Shown: positions 23,691 to 36,740 of the stretch, piece after piece | Layout: the number at the start of each line of letters is the position of its first letter | Numbering within the stretch: the first letter of the stretch is position 1 | Origin: Larus michahellis | Lineage: Eukaryota; Chordata; Aves; Charadriiformes; Laridae | Assembly: GCF_964199755.1 (NCBI RefSeq) | Contig: NC_133900.1 | Span: 16,135,201 to 16,199,200, forward strand | Direction of reading: 5' to 3' | Length of the DNA stretch: 64,000 nucleotides | Program-made: the position numbers and the translations under genes | The notes under the pieces: model-generated | Seen by the model: the letters and a program-made list of their open reading frames with translations, nothing else | Database searches by the model: none | Told to the model about the DNA's origin: nothing

Positions 23691-26077
23691 CCAGGGTAAG
23701 GTCTGCACCACCACACAGCCCCAGCCCATCCCAGAGGCTGGAGTCAGCGTGGAGGGAGAGCTCAGCACTGGGGAGCAATGGCCATGAAATCCAGGAGGCT
23801 CAACCGGTGGCCTCAGCCCTGCCAGGGCAGGGAGGGAAGCCCCTGGGTGTCAGTGAGCCCCTGTGGCGCTGGGGGAAGGCAAACCCCTCTTTCCACGCAC
23901 CATGGAGCAAGGAGGCTGTGACAGACAGCTCTTACCAAAGAGCCCAGCAGCATCACCCGGGACACGGCTGCTGTGGTTCAGGGACACCCCTCTCCCTTTG
24001 TGGCAGCGCTGATGGGCGCAGCAGGTGCTGGTCCTCCAGGACACAGCATGTGAAGGTGGCCTCCCTCGGTCTCTGCTGCTGGTGCTGCTTCAGCATCTGT
24101 GCTGGGCGTGCAGCCGCTGAGGCTGGAAGGGGACAGCCACCTCCTCCGTGCAGGTCCTGGGCATGCCGGATGACACAGCCTCCTTGTTTCTTTACACCCC
24201 AGCAGTACCGATGTGTGCGCGACAGCTTCAGCAGGGAATATGCCCCAGCTGGTGGTCAGGGTTGAGCCCTGAATAAGTTGCTCACCCACCCTTGGGGATA
24301 CTTGAAGCCCCATGTGGAAGGATTCATCTTCCTCCCCATGTCCCAGCCCAAGGGAAAAACGTTCCCCTTGAGTCAGGCCTCCTGCTGATGCCCATGTCTG
24401 GGAAACCAGATAAACACAAGCATCATCCAAAACACTCCAACAGGGCATGTCAGGTGCTGTACAGGCCTCCCAGTGCCTTTCCCACTCCCTTTTCCTTTGC
24501 AGGGAGCAATCCCTAGAAAGCGTTTTGGGCGGTACGTGAAGGGGGAGGGCAGGAGTCCGCTCTGCGGTGTCCCTCTGAGGGATCCTGGGCCAGGAGTTGG
24601 CAGCAAATTGCCGATAAAAGGCAGCAGTGGTCACTTTGATGTATTTTTGCAGCGCGTTTTTCTTTTCTTTCTATCCTTTTAGCGCAAGTTTTCAACTGTT
24701 CTTATTCTGGTCACACGGGAGGAGCTATTTTCTGCAGCAACAGCTTTCCGTGTCGGCTGTGCTCACGCAACCCTGGCCTGGTTCTTGCTGATCACAAGGT
24801 GGTTCTCTGTTTGGGATGTATTTGAATGAGCTTGAAATGCGGTGGGTGGTTTTTTTGGTTTGTGATTTTTATTATTATTTACACACATGCAAACACGAAA
24901 AGCTTTGCTCTTCGGCTATGGGGAATCTCTCTACAGTTTGTACCTACAGAAATTCAGGCCCAGCTGAGATAGCCATCTCACAGTGATGGTTATCACCCAC
25001 CTTCACTTACCATCTGTTTGCCTGCACCCTCAGAGCATCACAAGCCTGGGTTCCTGGGCAACGTGATGGTGGGGAAGTTTCCCCTACGGGGATACAAGAT
25101 AAAACCCCCATTGTCAGTGCACGTTAGCAAGGGAAGTAGCTCGCTGGATACGGAGGTTTGTGCCTCTTGCAGCCTGTTTTTGGGAGCTACTATGGCTGCC
25201 TTCCGACCCAGCTGCTTGGGGATGCTGGAAATAACACCGGGGTTCATCTTAGCTGTTGTTCAGTCCTGCGTCTGCTTTGGGCACTTTTAGTCAGCCCTCG
25301 GAAAACTGATATCTGCCATAAGAAGCACCCAGAGTGTCATAAATTTTGTAGGATGCAAAGCACTTTCTACCCCCATGAAAGACGGGTATCAAAATCTGTG
25401 TTACTCGGCCTGTGCAGGAAGCTTAAGGGATGTGTAAAATACCATTGCAGAAAACAATCATGTAGTTATTTACTCCTGGCCTGAGATAAAAGGCATGAAA
25501 GACACGAAACCTAAAAGCAATGAAAGGAAATACCATAATGCAACATCCTATTGATCTGTGGGATTTGCTGCCGCTTAAGACGATGGTGCCACAAGTAACA
25601 TTTGTAGTTGTACTAACTAGAATTAAAATATTTACAGGGTGGAAACAAAAAAAAAACACAAGCTCCTTAGGCGTAAAGCTTTCTGCTGCTCACTTGTTGG
25701 CTGGTGGGGCCCAGGTGAAATGCTTTCTGCCATCCGTGCGTTATTTCTGCAGTGCCTAGTTACACGTGCTATGAATGTTTTATGTCTCGATATAGAGTTG
25801 CTCGTAACATCTCCTCGGGCAGGCTGAGTGCCAGGCCCTTGGCGGATAGAAATCGATGTAGCGCCACTGACTTTAGAGGCAGGCTCCACCAGTCGGGGCT
25901 GGCTGCAGGCTCAGTCAGCTCCCTCCCTCCCAGCCCAGCACTGGTAGGGATCTCACGCATGCAATAAGATTGGAAGATGCCCAAGAAATGAAGTAAGAAA
26001 TTAAGGCAACCCTTGCTTTTGCTGGGGCGGGAAAAACAACAGACTGGCTTCTCGAAGAAAGCGGGGGAGCAGGCACT
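23691..26077. other. Intergenic, no gene recognised
   Basis: From 23.7 to 24.7 kb two long frames lie on opposite strands (plus 23669-24265, minus 23978-24634) and overlap heavily. Neither has a domain, and the DNA is GC-rich with scarce stops, so both look like chance. The rest is unremarkable. Confidence 0.6.
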
Positions 26078-26171
26078 AGAGACATGGTTTAGTGATGGGT
26101 TTTGGCAGTGTCACGTTGATGGTTGGACTCAATCTGAAAGGTCCCTTCCAACCTAGACAATTCTGATTCTA
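26078..26171 (+). mobile_element. CR1 LINE, short 3' end (divergent subfamily)
   Basis: The plus strand reads AGAGACATGGTTTAGTGATG, then TTGATGGTTGGACTCAATCT, AAGGTCCCTTCCAACCTAG and ends near ATTCTGATTCTA. This is the 3' end of a CR1 lineage that carries the GGTTTAGTGATGGGT signature, related to the copy at 34061. Confidence 0.85.
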
Positions 26172-28165
26172 AGGGAGCAGGGAAGGTGCCTCGTGTGGCC
26201 GTGCAGGCTGGGAAGGCAGCAGGAGGGACAATGTTTTTAACAGCCCCTCTCCTGCCGGTGCCTCTACCCCGCAAAGCAGCAGGATGGCTGCAATGGCTTA
26301 GCAGCTACCTGGATGTGTACAGGTGACACCCATTTGCAATCAGGGGGTAATCAGGAGCACTGTGACACTAAGTAAATGATTAATTTTAATTGCAGTGTGT
26401 TACAGAGCTGCATTTGAAAGCATTTTTCTTAATTTCAAGCCCTAGTTAATACATGGCTGCAATCACTAGCCCAGCAAACCAGATGATGGATACAAGCAGG
26501 CTGAGAAAGCATGAGAGCTGGGGGACGGGCAATAGGAAGGAGACAGCTCGACCTTTCCCTAAGCACTGTTTCTGCCTGCATTATAGCACCTTAGTATTGT
26601 GGATGCCGCTACAATAGCTTTTATTTCTTCCTATTTCAGACTACAGAGAGGGTCAGGCTCTTCAGGAGCTGGGGGTGGGCTCCTGGCCCCACCGCCCCCA
26701 TGGAGCTTCCTGGCTACCCGTGTCTAGACTGGGTACAAAGATAGCTCGCTGCCTGCTTGCACTCAGGTCAGATACGTTCTTGAGGGCATTCATGCTAAGC
26801 AATAGATAACTGCTTAGGTGATTTCTTTCCGGCAGGCAGCCAGAGTTTCCATTGCGCTTCAGACCAAATACACTTTCTGCTAGCAGAAAAAGGGGAAAAA
26901 AAATTAGAAATAAAACCCAGGGACTGCAGGAACCAGGGATTTGATTCTTGGAAAGTTTTGACTACTTTTGCCTTGCATTAAAGGTGATCAATGGAGGCTC
27001 AGGTGTCATCATCCTTAAGAGAAACCCAGCTCGCAGGACTAGCTTCTCCTCCGGTGATGCGCTGCTTCAACAGCCAGGTCTCAGGGATCACACAGGGATT
27101 TAAAAAGGTGCAAAATCTACCCTCCAAGGATAACTCCATCAGCCCGCTCCCAAGCGATGCATAACAAAGTTACGCATGAGAACAAGGCAGTTCAGAAAAG
27201 CCTTTCCTCCCACCCAACCCCAATAGCTCCTGTATCCTTGGACCCTACCAGAGTCACTAACTGGGTCTGTGGGTCTTCTCTTCATGACAACAACTCCTAG
27301 GGAGACTTGAGCAATGGACTTTCATACAGGCAGAGAGGACGGGGCTTCAGTTACCTGTAGGACTGCCTGTGGGGAGAGGCGGGGGGTGGGGGGGGAAAAC
27401 CACAAAACCAACCCTCAGATTTTTCTCTTCTGGGTTTTCAGCTGCACATCTAGGAGCAGGGACTCATAATGTTCCAGTTTTGTTTCCACCAGCTCAATAA
27501 TTTGTGATGGAAATGTTCCTGTGAGAGCCAGGTAAGAGGATTTCCCTTCCAGTTCCTAATATCCCGTTATGTTGCCATAACACCTTGTTTGCCATGTTTA
27601 CTTGCCTTTCTAAAGAGACCCCCCAAAGGTGGGTGAACAAAAGCCTTTGCCCGCTTTGACTCTCCCTTCCCCTCTCGTGTGATGCTTCAGCACAGCTTTG
27701 AATGAGGCTTCGGTATCAGCCCACAGGGATTTTGCAGGCTCCGTAGCGCAGTGTCTGAGTCATGCTCTAAAAATAGCCAGGAAAATGTCAGCCCAGCCAA
27801 AGTCACCGGCTGATTAACAATGAAGTTTCATGATTCCAGGTACGCTCCCGAACTTAACTATGTAGCTGAGCTTTAAAAAATAAAAAAGGAAATTATGGTA
27901 GGGATTTTATATTTAAAGAAAAAAGAAATGTTAGAGGTAATGCAGAAACAGCTTTCCTCACCAGGAAGATATATGATGAACACAGTGATTAGGTAGCAAA
28001 GGGCTAGAGGGACTGTCCAGCTGGGAGGGTGGCGTGTCCCTTCTAGCAAGAAGAATGAGGAAGAAATTAAAAACTGGACAGGACTGAAGATGAAGCAAAT
28101 CTTTGGTCCTTGGAGGCAATGCGGTACTGTGGCCGTGGTCTCCCATGGGAGTAGGAGAAGGTCTG

Positions 28166-28241
28166 AGATGGTCTGTGGACAACCAGAGGTCAGGCTCTGG
28201 GTCAGATGGTCTGTGGACAGCCAGAGGCCAGGCTCTGGGAC
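28166..28241 (+). repeat. Tandem duplication, 2 x 38 bases
   Basis: Two adjacent copies begin AGATGGTCTGTGGACA and continue CCAGAGG.CAGGCTCTGGG. The repeat period is 38 bases, with only a few differences between the copies. Confidence 0.9.
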
Positions 28242-31200
28242 ATGGTGGAAGAGCAGATACGGTGCCTGTCTCCCAGCCCTGGGGGCTGCCCAGGCGGGTG
28301 GGAAGCCCCCTTGTCAGGAGGAGCTGGGCTTGCCCAAGGGGGCAGCTCTGCTTTACAAAGACCAATCCAGTTAAAGTCCTCCTCCAGCACTGGTGTGCGG
28401 TGTCATTGTGGTGTCTGTGGGTGAGTGGCCAGTCTCTGAGCTGTGGTTAGACATGGGAGCTTGGCCAGAGCTGCTGATGGAGGCAGGAGAGAAGACCCCA
28501 ACACCAGAAACATCCATGTGCTGCAAGGGCTGAGGGCAAGCCTGAAAGAGCATCTGGCAACAGTTCCTCGAGTAGCCTTGGAAAATAAATAAGATGAAAC
28601 TAATCACTCTGAAAGCTAATGTGGTGCCGGTGCAGGGGCTGCAATGCTGCAGCAGCACCTTGTGATGGCCACGTGTCCCTTGAGCCACTGAATGGCTCTC
28701 AGTCCAAACGTAGTAGACAGAGACCCCGAGGAAAGGAGCTGAAATGCCTCATCTGGAGAAGACAAGGGAATGAATCAACAGTGAGCAGATCGGGCACTGG
28801 TGCCTGGCAGCTATTGCCAGATAGTGAATGCTTTGCTGGCCAAGTTACCTGTTTCTGTGTTAATTCTGGAATTGTCTTTGCTCCCGCTTGCTGAGTTCTT
28901 ATGCAGGGGCTCAACCAAAGGCTGCTGCTCACGTGGTCAAAGGGAGAAGATGAGGGATGCTCAGACATAACCAAACTGCTGGAAATGGCAAGGACAAGGG
29001 TGTTGACACTGACACCTTGTCCAGTGACTGGTCTGCTTTGTGTGCCGGGGAGGGAGCAGTATTTCACTGCAGCTTTGGCAGTCCCATCACATCCCTCTGT
29101 GAGCTCATCACCAGTACAGTGCCCAGGCATGTTATACTGGGAGTCAGGACCATAATAACAAAAGTATGAATGGGCACACTGCCCCTGCATACGGTCCTGA
29201 AGTCATCCTAGCAAGTAAAACAGCTTTTCTACAGCTTATTTTCAGGCAGCGAGTATGTTAAGTTACATGAAAAGATGTCCACCTAGGGTGAACAGCTAAA
29301 CAAAATTGCTGTTAATGGCAAGGAAGGGAGGGGGGAGAGCTTTTAGCCTGATATTTCTGAGGCACTTTCCTTCAGAAGAGGAAGGAGATGCGACTCCCTG
29401 CCAGACCTCATCACGCTTGATGCAGCGCAGCAGGATGCTTTCTGCCGGCACATGCTGCAGATAGCTTTTCCATCTCAGAAGTCATCACCTCCCCCCACCC
29501 CATCACATCTCTGGCAGGCCCGTGAGGGTGAAACCACATAAAAGAAACAATGCTGGAGTGGGGTCACTCTGTGAGAGGCCCTGGTGCCTCCGTGGTGTGG
29601 ATGTGCCTCTGCATCCACCCAAGCAGATGCTGGTGGGAGAGCTGCTGACACCCCTGGCATCACCCTTTAAAGATGGACCCGCAGCATTGCCTGTCCAAGC
29701 CAGTGGGTGGGAGGGCTGGGATGCACTCATCAGGGAGGAGGTGACATTTGCCATCCCATGGTGCTGCAGGGGTGTCCCAGCAAGGCCACAATGGCCAGGC
29801 TGCAAGTGCCAGTCTATCCCTTGAGCTGATGGCTCTGCAGGGACATCCTGTGCCCCCATCACAGGATCTTCTTGCTCCTCCTGAGCTCAGTGCCTCACTC
29901 CTTTTAAATTTAAGGTCACTGACAAGTGGAGGAGCTACCTTCTTTCAGCTTGCTGCGCCTCGTGGATGAACCAGCGCTGCCCCCAAGGCTGATGCTCAGC
30001 TGCTTGGCATGTGAAATAGCGAGGATGGGCAACTCGCTCTCCTGGGTCCCTCCTTTGCCAGGTAAAGGCTTCCATTCCTTGCAGAGGCAGCCTGACTCCT
30101 CTCCAAAAGCACCTGCCTCCCGCTGCACTGCAGAAGGCTTTGTGTGCCCCAGTGAGGGAGAGCTTGCTTGACCCTGTTCTGGGATTTTAAATCAGTACCC
30201 CTTGTTTGCGGTGCCATAGAAAGGTATATTTTCATTATAAGTGGGGTGATCGCCCTTTTCCAGCTCCTATCCAGGCCCAGCTGCTATTGGAGATTAAAGA
30301 GAGGTAGGACAGCAGCATCTGCTTCACTAAGAGGATGCAGAGGTGGGGGTGGGTGGATTGCTGGATGCACTCTGAAATCCAGATCCACTGGAGCAAGGGC
30401 AAGGCTGGGGATCTGGATTGAGCCATACAGGAAAGCCTGTGGAAGTGGCCTGGGTGGTATCTGAACTAACATAGTTATTAGAAAGAGGTTTAAACGCTCA
30501 AAGGGATGAAGTGTTTAAAACTTTCACTGGTGCTGCCTGCCGCTGAAAGGTATGCTATGAAAAAGAAAATATTTCTGCCAAGGGACTTGTAAATAAGTAT
30601 TCTTGATGACCTCTGAGCTTTAGTAGATGCATTTTTATAAGCTGAATCAATGCAAATTAGCAATAATGTTTCCCTGATTTGGCAGTCCTTCCTCGTGCAC
30701 TGATGACAGTGGAGACGCAGCAGATAACGGGGTGTGTTTAGCTATGGTGGGAGAGGCCTCTTCCTTCTCAATAATCAAAGAATAATTATTTTATGCTATC
30801 TTGGCACAGTAATATGCTCTCATCATGTATCAGTCTTCCCCTGCACTGTAACCCCATCTGTCATCCCTCATAAATAAGTTTGAAAGATGCGATTGGTTAA
30901 GCAGGCGGCGCAGCCTTATCAAATAAATATTTCAGGGGCACAGACAATAAAGAGGACCGAGGCAGGGGGAAAGAAAGTCTCCTCCATCGTGGGCCTTGCT
31001 AGTCTGGCCCAGACCACCTTCCAGCTGGACACGTGGGTGAACATCTAGAAACAAACATGTGGGCACCCCTGGCTACCCAGGCCACTCTCCCTTTATGCTG
31101 ACGGCCAAGTTGGGATGCGTGGAAACAAAATACCAAATCATTAAATATAGATCCCGATAGTCTGCAGATGCATCTGAAATACGTCAGTATAAATCTGTTG

Positions 31201-33671
31201 ATGTGCTGCTCTGCACCAGGTGAAAGCCACTGTTGCCCCTTCCCTGTGGTGTCACTCTGGTTACACCCTGGTCTGAGTCTGCTGAACTAAGCAATAGTTG
31301 GCAACCGATGGAAAATCCCCAAGCCTCCAAATTATTCCCATCGTCATGTTCATTAACTAAGATGCAGCCACTAAAGTATAATATGAAAACATTTATAACA
31401 GCAATCACTTCTGATTTTGTCCTTCCGCAAAGCACAGGTCTACATATGAAAACTAAGGTAGGTTGTGGATTTATACTGCGATATTTGTATCTGGATGATT
31501 CCTCAGAGCATAATCTTATTCTGGGGGAGGGGAGGAAAAGAAGTCCCTTAATCCAGATCAGTATAATCCACTTCCGGATTTATGCTTGATGAAAGCAAAA
31601 TTATTCTTAAATAAATGTGTCTGAAAATGGAGTCATTTTGTAATGATTACACAGGTTATTCATTACACTGGAGTCTTGTTTTTTGAACCTCAATCCCACT
31701 GATTTTTTATTTGTTCCCCCCACACATACTTATTTTTCTCCTTATCCAGTTACTTTGATATCAGCTGCTAAAGAGCACACGGGAAATGTTGAGAGACTGA
31801 CTTGGAGCTGGCAGCCAGCCCACGAAACCCTCACCAGGTCACAACAACTTTTCTTTAGCTCTGGTTTGTTGCGTTTTTTTTCCTGCTTTTTGAAACTAGT
31901 AGTGGTGCTCTATTATCAAGACTATCTGAGGACAAATGCTTCTCTACAAATCAGCTGGGTTTGGGTTTGCTGGTTTGGGTTGGTTTTTTTTTGTTTTTGT
32001 TTTTTTTTTTTTTTACAGTAAAGCTGGAGGAAATGGATGTGTAACTATTTTGCACATTCTCCACCCTTGACTGGTCCTCCTCTTCTTTGTCTATGTTAGA
32101 TGTCATGGACTGACTGTGTTACCCTCTAGTTATCCTGATAAGGGCCTGCACAGAAGGGCGTTCTTGAGGTCCTTCTGTATTAGGAAGGCGCATTTCTGCA
32201 TCTTCTGAGCCAAGCAAGAGACAGAATTTAGCTTGTTGATGATCACCTATTACAGGCGATCACTAACAAGGGAGATGGTAATTCATAGATCCCTTCAGTG
32301 CTGTTCTTGCCTTGGTTTGTCTTTGATGTCTGAAGATGCAAGAAATTCCCTTTTTATTTTTGGGGACACTTAATGCTCTCGCAGAGTTGAACCAAGGGTG
32401 TGGGATACTTTTGCAGTCACAATCAGAGGGTCAGGATCTAAAACAAGTGGCAAAGCCATGTTCAACCAATAGTGCATTTAGTGTTACAGGCAGTGAAACT
32501 GTTGAAACTTGCAGGGTTGGCTCCAAAAGACATTTTGACTATGTTGTCAGTTTTTACAAAAACAATCGGAATGAGAGGAAAACACTAAAAATGTGGATAG
32601 GCAAGAAAGCCTGTGACTGATTTGCTGAAACATGCATGCAACAACAGGACCTTCAGTTACCCAAAATTCATCTGTGTACACGTTTGTGGGAGCCTGTCTT
32701 CATCTTCTAGAGCAATTTCCTTCTGTCTCAAGAGTTTGCTTCCCTCCCCCCCTTTTTTTTTCCTTGCTTGTTTAGGGAAGGAAAAATAAATAAATCAATG
32801 TCTGGTCGAGACACACGTGACTTTCCAGTCTCTGAAAAGCTCTGTGTCTTTTCTTGCCTTGAGAGCAATTAAGCTTCATCTTTTCAGAGCAAACCACAAA
32901 CAAAATAAGTCCTGAAGCTGTACAGAGAATGGAAAATGTTCATGGCTGCTTCTCTCTGATTTCAACAAATTGACTTCTGAGTTTTTTCCAAAATCTCTCT
33001 TTACATATATACACGTGTGTTTTGAAATATGTTAGGACCGTAACTATTTTAATGGTTATTTTATGTAAAATTGAATCAATCTTCTCTTTTCAGAAGTGGT
33101 TGTGCCAAAATACCTTCAGTACTCTTCAATCCAAAGTTGTCTGACTAACTTCCTTGATTTTCCACAACTGGTTTTCATGGCTACAGAAACCTCACTTCTG
33201 TGCATAGATAAGCTGCTGGAAAAACTGAGTTCTGAGATATAAAATAGTTATTTCTCCTAAATTACTTATAAAACTTTGGAGATTGAATGCTCGAGGCTCC
33301 ATCCCACGCCACAAAACTGATATATGCAATGACACAGACTTTGATCTTTCTGCGGAAGCTATCTGTGCTTCTGTAGGGGAAAAAAAAAAAAAGTACAATA
33401 TTTTATGATCGCTATTTCCTACCTTAATTTTCTGTTCCCTGCAGTTGCTGAGTTGTAAAGAGCTACGAGCTGTGGACTTTTGAGATAGTTGCTGCACATG
33501 AATGTTTCCGAGTGGGGAAGAGAGGTGTTATCCACCTCCCTGCCCACACAAACACCAGGCTTATCATACAGGCTGAGATATTGGCTGCACCACCAACATC
33601 TCTGAGGACTGGAGTCACAGACAAGGTAAAGATACCTTAGACACAAAAAATCCACAGGTCATCGGGTATTT

Positions 33672-33692
33672 CATTGGCGTTTGGCGCCAATG
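33672..33692. promoter_or_regulatory. E2F/NFI/CCAAT palindrome
   Basis: CATTGGCG and CGCCAATG form perfect 8-base arms around TTTGG. The centre TTGGCGCCAA (33681-33690) is itself a 10-base palindrome. It fits an E2F consensus (TTTGGCGC) and an NFI-like half-site pair, and each outer arm carries a CCAAT-box core. The DNA around it is AT-rich and CpG-poor. Binding is inferred from motif shape only. Confidence 0.3.
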
Positions 33693-34060
33693 GAAAAGCG
33701 ACAAAGTCATTAGCACGGGTTTACAAAGCTGTTAATAATGCCTATGCATACGATATACATAATAATACATAATAAATTAATCCTACAAAGAAACTAATGG
33801 AGTTTATCAGCGGGGGATATTTAGAATAGTACAGAGAGTTATTTCAGAGTTTCTAGCTGGTAAAAATGTTCACTTGTTAAAATGCTGTGGGCTGTTGTTA
33901 ATAGAAAATTTTAATGTTTTGTACCTAAACTCATTTCAGCCTTGGAATTGGTTTAAGATAGATTATGCGTTACTAAGAAAGGAGATTTCTCTTTTTGTAT
34001 GTTGCTGTGTTTATGGACTGCTCTGTATAATTCATAGCTACTTTTTTATGCGATAGTGTT

Positions 34061-34320
34061 TTCATAGAATCGCCTAGGTTGGAAGGGACCTTTAAGATCA
34101 TCGAGTCCAATCATCAACCTAACTCTGACAAAAACCACCACTAAACCATATCTCTAAGCACCACGTCTACCCGTCTTTTAAATATCTCCAGGGATGGTGC
34201 CACAACTACTTCCCTGAGCAGCCTGTTCCAATGCTTAATAACCCTTTCAGTGTAAAAATGTTTTCTAATATCCAGTCTAAACCTCCCCTGGCGCAACTTG
34301 AGGCTGTTCCTCTTGTCCTT
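34061..34320 (-). mobile_element. CR1 LINE, 3' fragment (divergent subfamily)
   Basis: The plus strand begins TTCATAGAATCGCCTAGGTT and runs through CGAGTCCAATCATCAACC. On the minus strand the end of the reverse-transcriptase frame reads [20 protein letters not shown] and [15 protein letters not shown]. This subfamily differs from the GGTTTGGGTTGG copies. It ends in an A/T-rich run (34319-34340). Confidence 0.92.
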
Positions 34321-36326
34321 TTTTTTTATTTTTATTTTTTCCAAAAAAGATGTGATATTTCCAAAAATATGCTTAACTGCTCAGCATAGCTGAAGACTAA
34401 GTAATTCCTCTGGGTGCTCTACCTGTTGTGAAACAATTTCATACTTAGTCAGACCTAGAAAAATTAGTGAAAGTGGTGAAAGTGGTTTCCTGTTGTGGTT
34501 ATGTGAAGCTAACAACTCTGCTTCCGGGATGCTGTGTAGAAAAAAAACCCCACAGAAGCAGGGGATTTTGTGTTTTAATGGAGCATGTAATTATACTTAA
34601 AATGTGTATTTCTTGACAAATTATTTTGAAAGATTCATTAATACATTCTCTTTTTTTTTCCTAATTTTTCTTTACATGTCAAGATAGAAAATTCAAGAGC
34701 AATTAATTTCAGCAAGACAGCTATGGTGTGCACATTGATACAGTTACTAGCTGTGAGATAATGACTTTTCTCTATGAGTCTGTTAAGTAAATTATTCTAC
34801 TATCAATTTTGGGTACTGGCATGTCTTCCTTCCTTTTTCATCGTTGTTGTCATCTTTCATTTATTCTCTGTCGTCTTTGGTTTGTTAACTGCTTTCCTCT
34901 CTTTCTTTCCAGCAATACTTTTGTTCTTCCTGATATGAAACCCTTTCTCCACTGGTTCCTTTAATTCTTTGTTCTTCTGGTGCCTCATCACCATGTTCAG
35001 TCATCCTTAAGCCCTCATCCGATCTATTTTCCTTTCCCACTTTAATCGAATGAGTCCTCCTTCAACTTTTGAATTATTTATGTTCTCCAGATCACACTGG
35101 TTTTGCCACTCTTGGTGGGTTGGTTTGTTTTTCCCTTAGCCAGTAGCATGTCTCTTCTTTTCTCTCTAATGGGCAAATGATTATGTTGCTCAAATTGGGC
35201 TGGTGCTAAGCAGCAGGATTAATTCTTCCTGTGAAGTGATCTCTCATAAGAAGCTGTTTGGGGTTTTGGGGTGTTTTTTTTTTTTTTTAATTACCTTGCG
35301 ATTGTGTGCTGTAAGTAGGCAATTTAATTCTGCTGTGAGGGAGGGAGCCTGACCCTGCCCAAAAGGCAGCTGAGCCTTTTGAGCTGCCTGTTGAGGCTGT
35401 TCCCCTGGTTTCAGTGGCGCCCCCCAGGACAGTACAGTATTTGGATACCTCACTGATATAAATCCAGACAATTCACCCCTTATGCATACCTAGGACTGGT
35501 ATGCGGCTTGTACGGGCACAAAAAATTTGGGTGATCCACAGCTGTACTGACGTTGGCAATAACCTTGTCTAAGAACAGACACATTGGTTTGTGATTTTTC
35601 TATGATAAATTACCATTTTTTTTTATTACTTAACATTCCTTTCCATGCTACCTCCAGCCCCTATATGAAAAGGTGATGTGCCGGTGAAGTTTGTTGCCCC
35701 TGTGCCTCCATAGGCAATTTTCAGAATCCCCCATTTACCCCCTTAAAATAACCAGAAGCACATGCTGTCTTTGGGGATGCGGGTCAACAATATGGTTCTT
35801 GTAACTTAGGGCTCCATACTGGATCAGATCATTTGGAACATCTGATTCTTCAAATCCTGTCCAAAACCTGCAACTGATTGACTTTGTGACAGGCTTGGGG
35901 CTGAATCAAATATTTTGTCCTTTGGCACCAGCACAGGGCTGGCATTGTTACCGTGCTCTGACTAATTTGATGGCGATATGATGCTGGGTGGATCAGACTG
36001 ATGCTGCTGGGTGGGCTGGTATTGCTAGACCTACAGTTATGGATCTGGGGAGTGCAGCTCCTGGGTGATGCTCGCATTAATTGCAAGCTCCATTTCACAG
36101 GCAGGAATGCTCCTTATGGAGGTAGCTGCCTGCGACCAGCCTCAGGTTTCTGTAGTCTGCCAGCTGGAGAAACTGCTCCTGAACTAGGCAGAGGATTTTT
36201 GACACTTCTGTGTGCTGTTTCAATGTCTTCTAGTTGTCTAGGAAGACAAAGACAGGTCAAGCTATGCAGCACATACTGATATGGAAGTAAGAGTACAAGG
36301 ACCCAGAAAAATGAGACAATACCTTC
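34321..36326. other. Intergenic, no gene recognised
   Basis: AT-rich, with a pyrimidine-biased stretch (34820-35060) and a T run (35273-35289). There is no recognisable gene. Confidence 0.6.
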
Positions 36327-36740
36327 TGGAGCACCTCTGCTGTGAGGACAGGCTCATAGAGTTGGGGTTGTTCAGCCTGGAGAAGAGAAGGCTCCGCGGA
36401 GACCTTATAGCCTCTTCCAGTACCTGAAGGGGGCTACAGGAAAGATGGGGAGGGACCCTTTGTCAGGGAGTGGAGTGATAGGACAAGGGGTAATGGTTTT
36501 AAACTGAACAAGGGGAGATTTAGATTAGATATTAGGAAGAAATTCTTTACTGTGAGGGTGGTGAGACACTGGAACAGGTTGCCCAGAGAAGTTGTGAATG
36601 CCCCATCCCTGGAAGTGTTCAAGGCTGGACTGGTTGGGGCTTTGAGCAGCCTGGTCTAGTGGGAGGTGTCCCTGCCCAGGGCAGGGGGTTGGAACTAGGT
36701 GATCTTAAGGTCCCATCTAACATGAACCACTCTATGATTT
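36327..36740 (+). mobile_element. CR1 LINE, 3' fragment
   Basis: A plus-strand CR1 of about 410 bases. It contains GTTGTTCAGCCTGGAGAAG near its start, the AGGTTGCCCAGAGAAGTTG block, and ends GAACCACTCTATGATTT. It is one of the longer copies here and is of the same type as the minus-strand copy at 52373. Confidence 0.93.

Larger units (their letters stand above)
26172..34060. other. Intergenic, no gene recognised
   Basis: This 7.9 kb holds a 38-base tandem duplication (28166-28241), an AT-rich block with an octamer and several homeodomain-like motifs that resembles a conserved element (30590-30965), T-rich runs at 31986-32016, and an E2F/NFI/CCAAT palindrome (33672-33692). No reading frame shows a recognisable domain. 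The longest frame on the minus strand (28699-29190) was considered and rejected. Confidence 0.6.

Noticed and set aside
23669-24634. A 198-codon plus-strand frame and a 218-codon minus-strand frame
   Set aside because: They overlap on opposite strands in GC-rich DNA, have no domain or repeat typical of a protein, and no splice or promoter context.
28699-29190. A 163-codon minus-strand frame
   Set aside because: I considered an endogenous retroviral remnant but saw no gag, protease or polymerase motif; plus-strand frames over the same DNA are open too.
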